Assembly (NCBI GenBank): GCA_021199475.1
Contig: JAJQHZ010000084.1
Coordinates: forward strand, 1 to 64,000
Source: Lachnospiraceae bacterium
Lineage (GTDB): Bacteria > Bacillota > Clostridia > Lachnospirales > Lachnospiraceae
Direction of reading: 5' to 3'
Length of the DNA: 64,000 nt
Below are positions 33,817-41,811 of the stretch, piece by piece; the stretch's first letter is position 1; every line of letters starts with the position of its first letter. The position numbers and the translations under genes are program-made. The notes beneath the pieces were generated by a model. It had not been told where the DNA came from. It ran no database searches and was given only the letters and a program-made list of their open reading frames with translations.

Positions 33817-35159
33817 CCTTCCTGATCATTCTCCCGCTCAACCGTAATCTCCGAATTCATATCATAAAATCCTACCGTATTTTTCACCGAAACAATTGTC
33901 AGGCTGCAGGCGTCATACAGCCGGTGATACACCACAAATTCGCCGCCCTGATACCCGGTCAGGCCAAAAGAAATCAGATATTCGCCCCCCTGCAGGTCCG
34001 CCTTCTGCGTGTATGAGACAGTGTCCGTCTCGCCTTTTTTCCGGGGCAAAATCTCCGTTTTTTCAAACATCGTATTGGTCCCCGTGATCTCAGTCCCGCG
34101 CATATCCTTTATCGTAAAGGCAAAAATAGGCTCGTCTATATCCTCATGAAAGCGTACCTTCACCTTTATCGTAAAGGAGGATCCCTTCTCGATCGTGGTG
34201 GTCGGCAGGCCCCTCTGATCCAGCACAGAAAACGCCAGAATCTCCGCCCTGCGGTCACCATACTCCAGCGCCCCCGGGTTCATCTGCGTCGTTCCAAACC
34301 ACGCAGACCCTTCCCGGATGCCGGACGCCGCATCGTTCCCGTTTCCGCCTCCTGCCAAAGCCGCCGGATCAGCTGAGCCTTCCCCCGCCTTTGGCAGCGG
34401 CTCCGCCGACGAATCCGGACCCTGGTGCACCAGCAGCCGCTTATACAGATCCACCATATCCTTCGGGGACCCATTTCCCGCAAGCCTCCCGTGATCCAGC
34501 AGAATGACCCGGTCGCAGTACTTGCTGATGCTGCTCAGGTCATGGCTGACAAACAGAATGGTCTTTCCTTCCTTTTTAAACTCCTCAAACTTCCGATAGC
34601 ACTTCGCCTGAAAAAAAGCGTCTCCCACTGAGAGAGCTTCGTCTACAATCAGGATTTCCGGGTCAATATTGATGGCAACTGCAAATGCCAGCCTGACAAA
34701 CATACCGCTCGAATAAGTCTTTACCGGCTGATAGACAAAATCTCCGATATCCGCGAAATCCAGGATTCCCTGCAGCCGTGCGTCAATCTCCGCATCCGTA
34801 AATCCCATCATGGTGCCATTCAGATACACGTTCTCAATGCCGGTGTATTCCATGTTAAATCCGGCACCCAACTCGAGCAGAGCAGAAATCCGCCCATCAA
34901 CCGTCACGCTGCCGGACGTAGGGCTTAAGACACCGGTAATAATCTTCAGAATCGTCGACTTTCCCGCTCCGTTCGTCCCGATAATCCCAATGGTCTCTCC
35001 TCTGTCCACGGAAAAGTTGATATCCGTCAGCGCATAGTGCTCCCGATAGCATTTCTTTTTCGTCAGGCCAAGGCTGTCCCTCAGCCGATCGGAAATGCGG
35101 TCGTACAGCTTATACATTTTTGTCAGGTGATCTACCCGAATCGCAGCCTGTTTCTCCAA
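33813..35159 (-). CDS. Polysaccharide ABC exporter ATP-binding protein (Wzt/TagH type) with C-terminal carbohydrate-binding domain
   Basis: 448 residues from a TTG start with AAGGAG 6 nt upstream. The ATPase domain has GTNGAGKST, YSSGMFVRLA (signature) and EILIVDEALSVGD, the form typical of O-antigen and teichoic acid exporters. A Gly/Ser/Ala-rich linker (residues about 255-300) leads to a Wzt C-terminal beta-sandwich domain (AEILAFSVLDQRGLPTTTIEKGSSFTIKVKVRF). This domain recognises the modified non-reducing end of the polymer in Wzt systems. The permease at 35408 is the partner. A B1/B2 repeat pair lies between them. Confidence 0.94.
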   Translation of the reverse strand: MEKQAAIRVDHLTKMYKLYDRISDRLRDSLGLTKKKCYREHYALTDINFSVDRGETIGIIGTNGAGKSTILKIITGVLSPTSGSVTVDGRISALLELGAGFNMEYTGIENVYLNGTMMGFTDAEIDARLQGILDFADIGDFVYQPVKTYSSGMFVRLAFAVAINIDPEILIVDEALSVGDAFFQAKCYRKFEEFKKEGKTILFVSHDLSSISKYCDRVILLDHGRLAGNGSPKDMVDLYKRLLVHQGPDSSAEPLPKAGEGSADPAALAGGGNGNDAASGIREGSAWFGTTQMNPGALEYGDRRAEILAFSVLDQRGLPTTTIEKGSSFTIKVKVRFHEDIDEPIFAFTIKDMRGTEITGTNTMFEKTEILPRKKGETDTVSYTQKADLQGGEYLISFGLTGYQGGEFVVYHRLYDACSLTIVSVKNTVGFYDMNSEITVERENDQEG

Positions 35160-35178
35160 AGTATACTCCTTATTTCAT

Positions 35179-35248
35179 GTCCATCATCCTTTACGGATGA
35201 TGGACGCAGGCCTCGCCTCGCACACAGTGCGACTACAAATGGCGAGAC
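35179..35248 (+). repeat. Structured intergenic repeat, type B (copy B1)
   Basis: Stem 1 GTCCATCATCC / GGATGATGGAC, linker GCAG, outer stem GCCTCGCC / GGCGAGAC enclosing inner hairpin TCGCAC-ACA-GTGCGA. Same layout as type A with different stem sequences. It lies between the wzm-like and wzt-like genes. Confidence 0.85.
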
Positions 35249-35262
35249 TCTCCCTATTTCAT

Positions 35263-35332
35263 GTCCATTATCCGCTACGGATGATGGACGCAGGCCTCGC
35301 CTCTCACACAGTGCGACTATAGATGGCGAGGC
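35263..35332 (+). repeat. Structured intergenic repeat, type B (copy B2)
   Basis: Direct repeat of B1 84 bp further on. Stem 1 GTCCATTATCC / GGATGATGGAC, outer stem GCCTCGCC / GGCGAGGC (perfect), inner hairpin TCTCAC-ACA-GTGCGA with one mismatch. The spacer differs (TATAGAT instead of TACAAAT). Confidence 0.85.
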
Positions 35333-35407
35333 TCTCCTTATTCTCACTTTTCTGCAAATCATTCGCGGCAATGCCTGCGCCCTGCTCCCCCGCTCACGCA
35401 GCCGTTC

Positions 35408-36220
35408 TCAGAGAACATCCGCAAAATGCACACGCAGTCTGCGGAAAATCAACAGCCCGAGCACAAGAGCGCCCGCAGTAAAGCACCAGAAATAGACGGT
35501 CCACAGCGGCCGTTCCCAAAACCAGTTTTTATAGATAAGCGCATCGCGGTATCCCGTTACCACATAATAAATCGGATTCAGCTTCAGAATCCTTGCAAGC
35601 AGGGGATAATTGACCAGCCGGTTCTCCGCGACCCACATGATCGGGGTAAACCAGACGCCCACCTGCAGCACAATCGCGACCACCTGCGACAGGTCACGAA
35701 ACAGCACGGTAACCGCGCTCGTCGCATAGCTTAAGCCCAGTGTAAGAAGCATAAGCCCGAACGAATAATAAATCAGCTGAATATAATAGCCATCCGGATA
35801 ATACCCATAGAAGCAATAGAGTATTATGATAAAGCACACAAAAAAAAGATGCACAAATAATGCCGAAATCATTTTAACAACCGGCAGTACCTGAATCTTG
35901 AATACAATTTTTTTGACCAGATAGCTGTATTCTGTCAGCACGTTTGTCCCGCCCGTCCATGCGTCCTGAAAGAAGAACCACGGAACAATACCAGCCACAA
36001 GATAAAGCAAAAACGGCACCGGAATCGAGGTGTCAGAGGAGCGAAATCCAACCTCAAAAACAAACCAGTAAACGAGAACCGTCACGACCGGCTGCACAAA
36101 TGCCCATATGACACCAAAATAGGAACCGGCAAATTTCTTACGGAAATCATTCTTTGCCAGCTTATAAATCATACGTCTGTTGCAGAAAATATCAGCCGGC
36201 AATGACAAAAGCTCTTTCAT
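35408..36220 (-). CDS. Polysaccharide ABC exporter permease (Wzm/TagG type)
   Basis: 270 residues with six membrane helices. The N-terminus carries NRRMIYKLAKNDFRKKFAGSYFGVIWAFVQPVVTVLVYWFVF, the well-known ABC-2 polysaccharide permease opening, and the end has LNPIYYVVTGYRDALIYKNWFW. It forms a homodimer with the Wzt-like ATPase to flip the lipid-linked polymer across the membrane. It follows rfbC by 10 nt and has AAGGGG upstream. About 250 nt with two B repeats separate it from wzt, an unusual gap for a coupled pair. Confidence 0.95.
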   Translation of the reverse strand: MKELLSLPADIFCNRRMIYKLAKNDFRKKFAGSYFGVIWAFVQPVVTVLVYWFVFEVGFRSSDTSIPVPFLLYLVAGIVPWFFFQDAWTGGTNVLTEYSYLVKKIVFKIQVLPVVKMISALFVHLFFVCFIIILYCFYGYYPDGYYIQLIYYSFGLMLLTLGLSYATSAVTVLFRDLSQVVAIVLQVGVWFTPIMWVAENRLVNYPLLARILKLNPIYYVVTGYRDALIYKNWFWERPLWTVYFWCFTAGALVLGLLIFRRLRVHFADVL

Positions 36221-36230
36221 ACAAATCCCC

Positions 36231-36791
36231 TTACTTCATGGCCTCCTGGTACTCCGCAAACGACCCCCAGTTACGGTCCTTATCCGTCATATTCAGAGCC
36301 ATTCCCTCCGGGATCGGCCATTTCACCCCGATGTCCGGATCATCAAAGCGAAGTCCGCCCTCGTCATCCGGATGATAGAAATCTGTGCATTTATACGCAA
36401 ATTCCGCGTAATCGGACAGCACAACAAAGCCATGGGCAAAATTCTTCGGGATGAAAAACTGCTTTTTATTCTCCGCGGACAGCTCCACGCCAAACCACTT
36501 TCCGAACGTCGCAGAATCCTTTCTCAGATCCACCGCCACATCAAAAACCGCACCGGATACCACGCGCACCAGCTTGTCCTGCGGAAACTGCTTCTGAAAA
36601 TGCAGTCCGCGGAGCACGCCCTTTTTCGAGGCAGACTGGTTATCCTGCACAAAGATCTGGTCAATCCCGGCCGCCTTAAAATCGTTATAATTGTAAGTCT
36701 CCATAAAATAGCCGCGCGCATCTCCAAACACGGTCGGCGTAATCACCTTCAGACCCTCGATCTCACAGGTCTCCACTTTTATCTTTCCCAT
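36231..36791 (-). CDS. rfbC: dTDP-4-dehydrorhamnose 3,5-epimerase
   Basis: 186 residues from the ATG at 36791 with GGAGG 9 nt upstream. Motifs match RmlC: DARGYFMETYN, FVQDNQSASKKGVLRGLHFQ (catalytic His), VAVDLRKDSATFGKW, FFIPKNFAHGFVVLSD. It epimerises dTDP-4-keto-6-deoxyglucose on the way to dTDP-L-rhamnose. RfbA and RfbD are not in the window and must lie elsewhere if the pathway is complete. It is the next gene after rfbB, 133 nt apart. Confidence 0.96.
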   Translation of the reverse strand: MGKIKVETCEIEGLKVITPTVFGDARGYFMETYNYNDFKAAGIDQIFVQDNQSASKKGVLRGLHFQKQFPQDKLVRVVSGAVFDVAVDLRKDSATFGKWFGVELSAENKKQFFIPKNFAHGFVVLSDYAEFAYKCTDFYHPDDEGGLRFDDPDIGVKWPIPEGMALNMTDKDRNWGSFAEYQEAMK

Positions 36792-36924
36792 TATAATATT
36801 CCTCCATTTTCCACGCATCCGACAGATCGGTCAGAATACTGCTCTCCGTTCTGGCAGCCGGCACAGGTTTTCGCCAAACCGCACAGGTGTCTTTCGGCAG
36901 ACTCTGCCGCATACGGCCAGGTGC

Positions 36925-38007
36925 TCAGCGATCCTTATACATCTCGTCGTAATACTTCTGGTAGTCGCCGCTGGTCACATTTTTCATCCAGTCCTCATGC
37001 TCAAAGAACCAGCGGATGGTGAGACGGATGCCATCCTCAAACTTCGTCTCCGGCTCCCAACCGACCTCCGCGCGGATCTTGTCCGGCGCGATCGCATAGC
37101 GGCGGTCATGCCCCTTGCGATCCGTCACGTAGGTGATCAGCTCCTCGCTGACCAGCTCTTTTCTCGGGTCGCCATCCGGCAGCATCTCACGCAGGGTGTC
37201 CAGAATGATGTGAATGATCTGGATGTTCTGTCTCTCATTGTGTCCGCCTATGTTGTAGGTCTCAAACAGGCGGCCTTTTTCCTGCACCATATCGATGCCC
37301 TTCGCGTGGTCCTCTACATAAAGCCAGTCGCGGACATTTTTGCCGTCGCCATAGACCGGGAGCGGCTTGCCCTGAAGCGCATTATTGATGATCAGCGGAA
37401 TCAGCTTCTCCGGGAACTGATACGGGCCGTAGTTGTTGCTGCAGTTCGTGATATTCGCCGGAAAATGATACGTATCCATATAAGCCTTGACCAGCATATC
37501 GGAAGACGCCTTGCTCGCAGAATACGGACTGTGCGGCGCGTATGGCGTCGTCTCATAAAAGTACTCATCCTCATTTTCCAGAGAACCGTACACCTCATCC
37601 GTTGACACATGAAGGAACTTTTTGTCCTCTTTGAACGAGCCATCCTCCAGCTCCCAGGCTGCCTTCGCCGCGTTCAGCATCACAAGTGTGCCCAGCACAT
37701 TGGTCTTTACGAACACCTCCGGATCGCGGATGCTGCGGTCCACATGGCTCTCCGCCGCAAAATGCACGACGCGGTCAATGTCGTTCTCCTCGAAAATCCG
37801 GTTGATCGCCGCCGAATCACAGATGTCCGCGCGGATGAACGTGTAATTATCACGGTTCTCCACATCGCGCAGATTCTCCAGATTGCCCGCGTAGGTCAGC
37901 TTGTCCACATTGATGATGCGGATTTCGTCGCCATATTTGCGGAACATATAGTGAATGTAATTTGAGCCGATGAATCCGGCACCTCCGGTTACAAGATAGG
38001 TTCTCAT
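36925..38007 (-). CDS. rfbB: dTDP-glucose 4,6-dehydratase
   Basis: 360 residues counting from MRTYLVTGGAGFIGSNYIHYM, the usual family start (38007). The track's ATG 9 nt earlier is too close to GGAGG, though either is possible. NAD-binding TGGAGFIGSN, the catalytic STDEVYG (Thr, Asp, Glu) and YSASKASSD (YxxxK) are all present, followed by NNYGPYQFPEKLIPL. It makes dTDP-4-keto-6-deoxyglucose, the substrate of RfbC. Placed at the upstream end of the polysaccharide locus. Confidence 0.97.
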   Translation of the reverse strand: MRTYLVTGGAGFIGSNYIHYMFRKYGDEIRIINVDKLTYAGNLENLRDVENRDNYTFIRADICDSAAINRIFEENDIDRVVHFAAESHVDRSIRDPEVFVKTNVLGTLVMLNAAKAAWELEDGSFKEDKKFLHVSTDEVYGSLENEDEYFYETTPYAPHSPYSASKASSDMLVKAYMDTYHFPANITNCSNNYGPYQFPEKLIPLIINNALQGKPLPVYGDGKNVRDWLYVEDHAKGIDMVQEKGRLFETYNIGGHNERQNIQIIHIILDTLREMLPDGDPRKELVSEELITYVTDRKGHDRRYAIAPDKIRAEVGWEPETKFEDGIRLTIRWFFEHEDWMKNVTSGDYQKYYDEMYKDR

Positions 38008-38070
38008 GATTCTCATTTTCCTCCATTTACATAATCGTTTTTCTTATATACCTTTTTTGATGAGGCAGCC

Positions 38071-39810
38071 TCACTCTCCGCCGCTGTCCTCATAGGATCC
38101 TTCTTCGTACGCGCCTTCTTCCGAAGCGAATCCCTCATCGGAAGTGCCTTCATCTGAAATGCTCTCATCCGATGATGACGACGTATTACTCATGGTGCCC
38201 GCCGCATCCGTAAGCTCCGCCACCGTATCGGGTCTGGCGCTGTCCCAGACATCGCTTACATTAAACAGATCCGCGAGCAGGTCCGCATTGTAATACATCC
38301 GGTATCCGTCAATGTTTCTCCTGCCCATGCGCATCGATGTGCCGTTAAACTGCACATAAGTTTTACTAGAATCCACGCAGCAGTAAATATTATACCCCTG
38401 TTCCTTCAGATAAATATAATATTCATTGTCTTCCGTGTACTCCTCCCAGTTGCTGATGTCGGCGCCAAACGCAAAGATAATGATGTCCGTCTCGCCCACA
38501 ATAGTTTCCACATTGCTCTTCCAGCGCTCGGTGTCTGTCTTCGTGCCATCCAGGCCTTTGGCCAGCGGATCAATATGCCCCCAGGTGTGACTGGCAAACT
38601 CCCAGCCGTCTGCCTTCAGCGCATCCGCTACCGCGGCGGCGGCATCTACCTCTGCCTGCCAGGCCTCCTCATCAAAATCAGGATTCTCCTCCAGAAAGGT
38701 TTTCTGCCAGCTCGTCAGGCGATCCTCATCCTGTGTCAGGTATACTTCGTCGGTCCGATAGCCGAGAATCCCTTCATAGCCCGTCAGGGCTATCGTGCCC
38801 TTGTGTCCATGATAGGAAAAGTCCGGGTGCGCGTCCACAAAGGAATCGATCCACGGAATCAAATCGTAGTCCCCGACCAGCACCGTCCCGTCGTCCTCTA
38901 TGTATTCTGCCTTCACTTCTCCGTCCTCGTTGAGGACCAGTTTGGACGCAAAACCGTCGCCATCCATATAGTGATAATAGCATACATCATCCTGCGAAAG
39001 CACAAAGGGCTTTTTCCCTTCCGGAAGCAAAATTTCCTTTTCCGTCACCGTGCCGTCCTCGTTCACCGTGCACATGTCATGCATGCTGACCAACACATAG
39101 CCTTCCGAGTACATGGTCTTCATAATCGCAGAAAACTCTTTCATTGTCACCATGTACTGGTTAAATCCTTCGGCATCCTGATCACCGTCAAAGGCCTTGG
39201 ACGCATCCCAGATGATCGTGTGGAAAAAGATATGCGTCACATCCTCCGGGCTCCAGGAAACACAGTTTTCCTTTGTCTTTTCATAGCTGGCCGCCGCCTG
39301 CTGAAGCTCCTCGCTCGTCTCATAATACTCACAGGACTGCACCGCTTCCATCGCGCTGTCATAGTCATACATAGCCGCCAGCGTCTCCGCCTCCATAAGC
39401 GCGGCATCAATCACTGCCTCTGCATCCTCAGAAAGCGCCGTATCCCCGCCGGTCTCGGTCTCCGATCCATCTTCTGTCAGAGCTTCCGCGTCGTCCGGCT
39501 CATCCGCCGATCCGGCATCCCCAGACACATCACTGCTCCCGTCTGTCGTGTCGGCGGCATCACTGCCCTCACTCTCACCGGCCACGATGCCGCTTGCGCC
39601 GCTCTCCTCCTGACCGGTGCCATTTAGCGTCTGATTCGTCTGTGCGTTCTGCTTCGTCACCCGGGGAATGACTACCACCGCGGCAATCAGTGCAAGCACA
39701 ACCAGGACAATCAGCACAACTGCTGCCAGAATGTATTTCCTGATTCGTTCGTCCTTCCTCCGTCTTTCGCGACGGTCGTTTTCATTTGGGTTGAAATCCT
39801 GATCTCCCAT
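38071..39810 (-). CDS. Membrane-anchored extracellular protein with a NodB-like polysaccharide deacetylase domain
   Basis: 579 residues from the ATG at 39810, just after AGGAGG. A cytoplasmic basic start and one membrane helix (YILAAVVLIVLVVLALIAAVVVI) lead to an acidic Ser/Asp/Glu linker of about 100 residues, then a folded domain. This has LSQDDVCYYHYMDGDG and WEFASHTWGHIDPLAKG, the latter matching the H(S/T)xxH metal site, with FAFGADISNW after it. The C-terminal 40 residues are again Ser/Glu/Gly-rich. It may remove N-acetyl groups from peptidoglycan or the surface polymer. Catalytic residues seem present but the fold is divergent. Confidence 0.82.
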   Translation of the reverse strand: MGDQDFNPNENDRRERRRKDERIRKYILAAVVLIVLVVLALIAAVVVIPRVTKQNAQTNQTLNGTGQEESGASGIVAGESEGSDAADTTDGSSDVSGDAGSADEPDDAEALTEDGSETETGGDTALSEDAEAVIDAALMEAETLAAMYDYDSAMEAVQSCEYYETSEELQQAAASYEKTKENCVSWSPEDVTHIFFHTIIWDASKAFDGDQDAEGFNQYMVTMKEFSAIMKTMYSEGYVLVSMHDMCTVNEDGTVTEKEILLPEGKKPFVLSQDDVCYYHYMDGDGFASKLVLNEDGEVKAEYIEDDGTVLVGDYDLIPWIDSFVDAHPDFSYHGHKGTIALTGYEGILGYRTDEVYLTQDEDRLTSWQKTFLEENPDFDEEAWQAEVDAAAAVADALKADGWEFASHTWGHIDPLAKGLDGTKTDTERWKSNVETIVGETDIIIFAFGADISNWEEYTEDNEYYIYLKEQGYNIYCCVDSSKTYVQFNGTSMRMGRRNIDGYRMYYNADLLADLFNVSDVWDSARPDTVAELTDAAGTMSNTSSSSDESISDEGTSDEGFASEEGAYEEGSYEDSGGE

Positions 39811-39949
39811 TACCCCTCCTGATTTGTAAGCTGCCTTTTTTATATGCTGCCGGCCTGTGCGCCCACGCCGACGCCAAAGCCGGCAAAGGTTCGGCACAAA
39901 ATGCCTCTGTCACCCGGAAAAAGCTAAAAAATCTTCTGCTGAATATCCT

Positions 39950-40549
39950 TCAGTTTCCAAGCCCCGCCAATGTCACGTTCTGCGACGCAGAAGCTTCTGC
40001 CTGCGCATCCGTTTCCTGCGCCGAATCAGAGTCCTGTACTTCATCCGTCGTTCCGGCTGATGTTTCCCCTGAGCTCTCTTCCTGTCCCGAAGCCTGATCC
40101 GTTCCGGAATCCGACGCAGCCCCAGACTCCTGTTCCGCTCCGGAATCATCCCCATCTCCGGATTCTGACTCGCTGCCGGAATCCTGTATGATCACAGCGC
40201 CCTCTTCTGTCCCGGACTCCTCTTCCTTTTCTTCATTTTGTCCGGCCGCCAGATCCGTCTCCGTCTCCTGAACGCTTTCGCTCATGCGCTGCGAACCGGT
40301 CTCTTTCGTCCCGTTGCCCAGAACAATTTCATAGACGATCGCAATCACCAGCAGCACAACCAGCACACCAAACAGTGCCCACAGAATGCGCATCTTCGCG
40401 TCCGTCTCCTCATCCTTGCGCCGGCGTCCGTTCGACACCGCAAGATGCTCCTTCGGCATACTCCCGATCGGCTCCGCGCGTCTGCTTCGCCTGCCTCCAG
40501 GCACAGCTCCCCCGGAATCTCTTCCTGATGTCCTCTTTTGTTCGTCCAT
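39950..40549 (-). CDS. Single-span membrane protein with long acidic Ser/Glu/Asp tail
   Basis: 199 residues. A basic cytoplasmic region (GGRRSRRAEPIG, NGRRRKDEETDAKMR) precedes one helix (ILWALFGVLVVLLVIAIVYEIVL). Outside lies a disordered tail of about 120 residues of S, E, D, G, Q and A, ending in NVTLAGLGN. No domain can be recognised. The build mirrors the N-terminal half of the deacetylase-like neighbour, 139 nt away, so both may be surface spacers or regulators of wall glycan assembly. Its length would suit a PASTA-less linker; nothing more can be said. Confidence 0.6.
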   Translation of the reverse strand: MDEQKRTSGRDSGGAVPGGRRSRRAEPIGSMPKEHLAVSNGRRRKDEETDAKMRILWALFGVLVVLLVIAIVYEIVLGNGTKETGSQRMSESVQETETDLAAGQNEEKEEESGTEEGAVIIQDSGSESESGDGDDSGAEQESGAASDSGTDQASGQEESSGETSAGTTDEVQDSDSAQETDAQAEASASQNVTLAGLGN

Positions 40550-40835
40550 ATCCCCGTCTCCATTCCGTACTTGTCCGGTTCTGTTCTTCCGTCATTTCGT
40601 ACATAAATGATTGCGCCAGCAAAAAGAATACTGCTGCGGATTCCTCCGTGATTCGATTGGTATCGCAGAATTGTCCCTGTGTGGCCAGACTGATCAATCA
40701 AGACTAGTATAGCATGACATTTTTCCACTTTCAACGCTCCATTCTTATTTTTTCTTTAACACTTTTAAAAGAATAGGAGTTTTGCCCTGTGGAAAATGGC
40801 CGCGCAATGTCCGCCGATGCAATTAAGTATATCAT

Positions 40836-40907
40836 GTCCGTACTCGCTAAACGAGTATGGACGAAGGCCGCACCCCTCGCAAAGCGATTTTCCATTGTGC
40901 GGCTTTC
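40836..40907 (+). repeat. Structured intergenic repeat, type A (copy A2)
   Basis: Stem 1 GTCCGTACTCG / CGAGTATGGAC, outer stem GCCGCAC / GTGCGGC, inner hairpin TCGC-AAA-GCGA. First of three direct copies. Confidence 0.88.
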
Positions 40908-40919
40908 ATTGTATCACAT

Positions 40920-40988
40920 GTCCGTACTCGCCTAGCGAGTATGGACGAAGGCCGCGCCTTGCGCGAAGCGCAACTTTAAATGTGCGGC
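40920..40988 (+). repeat. Structured intergenic repeat, type A (copy A3)
   Basis: Same stem 1 with loop CCTAG, outer stem GCCGCGC / GTGCGGC (one G-T pair), inner hairpin TTGCGC-GAA-GCGCAA as in A1. Confidence 0.88.
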
Positions 40989-41004
40989 TTTCATTGTATC
41001 ACAT

Positions 41005-41073
41005 GTCCGTACTCGCTCAGCGAGTATGGACGAAGGCCGCGCCAATCGCGAAGCGATTTTCTAATGCGCGGCT
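41005..41073 (+). repeat. Structured intergenic repeat, type A (copy A4)
   Basis: Same stem 1 with loop CTCAG, outer stem GCCGCGC / GCGCGGC, inner hairpin AATCGC-GAA-GCGATT. The inner stem differs from A3 on both sides. Confidence 0.88.
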
Positions 41074-41232
41074 TTCATTGTATCATAACAAAAGCAATAT
41101 CCGCAACCGGAAAACAGTTATTCGCCCGGATTTTATCCCTTTACGAAATCCAAATCCGATGGTATACTTCTAAAAGCCGCGCACATTGCGCTTCCGTTTT
41201 TTATCAGCGTATCTTGGGAAGGAGGAGTTTCG

Positions 41233-41748
41233 ATGGCCGATTCAGATACTCTCTATAAATTAATCATTCTATATATGCTGAGCCGGGTGGATTTTCCGCT
41301 CACAAACGCGCAGATTTCCGATTTCATTCTGGAAAAAGACTATACAGATTTTTTCACTCTTCAGTCTGTGCTCGCGGATCTGGAAGACGGTCAGATGATC
41401 CATACCGAGACCATCCGCAACTGTTCTTATTATACCATCCTGGAGGCCGGGGAAGAGGTTCTGAAATATTTTCATAACCGGATTTCGCCAACCATTCGCC
41501 GGGAGCTTGACCAGTACATGACGGATAATAAAATCCAGATGCGCGATGACGTCTCCGTGCTCGCGGATTACTATAAGAACACAGAGGGCGATTACTCTGT
41601 CCGCTGTGTGGTTAAAGAGAAGCTGGCCAACCTGATCGACCTGACCATCACCGTTCCTTACGAGGATCAGGCAAAGGCAGCGTGCCGCAGCTGGAAGGAG
41701 CACAGCCAAAGCATTTACAAATTCGTCTTTAAAGAGCTGCTGGGATGA
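41233..41748 (+). CDS. DUF4364 family protein
   Basis: 171 residues. The N-terminal 70 residues form a winged-helix-like domain: LIILYMLSRVDFPLTNAQISDFILEKDYTDFFTLQSVLADLEDGQMI, close to PadR or similar regulators. The rest (RNCSYYTILEAGEEVLKYFHNRISPTIRRELDQYM) is typical of DUF4364, a family of Clostridia. Members are thought to be small transcriptional regulators, but their target is unknown. GGAGGAG lies 8 nt upstream, and an intrinsic terminator follows directly, so it is a single-gene unit. It is one of only three plus-strand genes. Confidence 0.9.
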   Translation: MADSDTLYKLIILYMLSRVDFPLTNAQISDFILEKDYTDFFTLQSVLADLEDGQMIHTETIRNCSYYTILEAGEEVLKYFHNRISPTIRRELDQYMTDNKIQMRDDVSVLADYYKNTEGDYSVRCVVKEKLANLIDLTITVPYEDQAKAACRSWKEHSQSIYKFVFKELLG

Positions 41749-41780
41749 AAAAGAACCGCCACCCGGCGGTTCTTTTTCAT
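41747..41780. terminator. Bidirectional terminator between convergent genes
   Basis: AAAAAGAACCGCC / GGCGGTTCTTTTT with a short loop, directly after the DUF4364 stop and 35 nt beyond the stop of the convergent wall hydrolase gene. Confidence 0.88.
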
Positions 41781-41811
41781 CTTTCTTTCATCTGTAGTCT
41801 TTGATGGAGCA

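Larger units (their letters stand above)
40550..41232. other. Intergenic region with three A-type repeats
   Basis: 683 bases between two divergently placed genes. The left 290 bases hold nothing recognised, then copies A2, A3 and A4 occur 84-85 bp apart, then about 150 bases of leader for the DUF4364 gene. Confidence 0.6.

Noticed and set aside
38575-39627. 350-residue plus-strand ORF
   Set aside because: Antisense to the deacetylase-like gene with a clear signal of that protein on the other strand.
40836-41073. Possible CRISPR array
   Set aside because: Three similar units of about 70 bp with no constant short repeat and unique spacers; the variable parts are paired stems. No cas gene is present.
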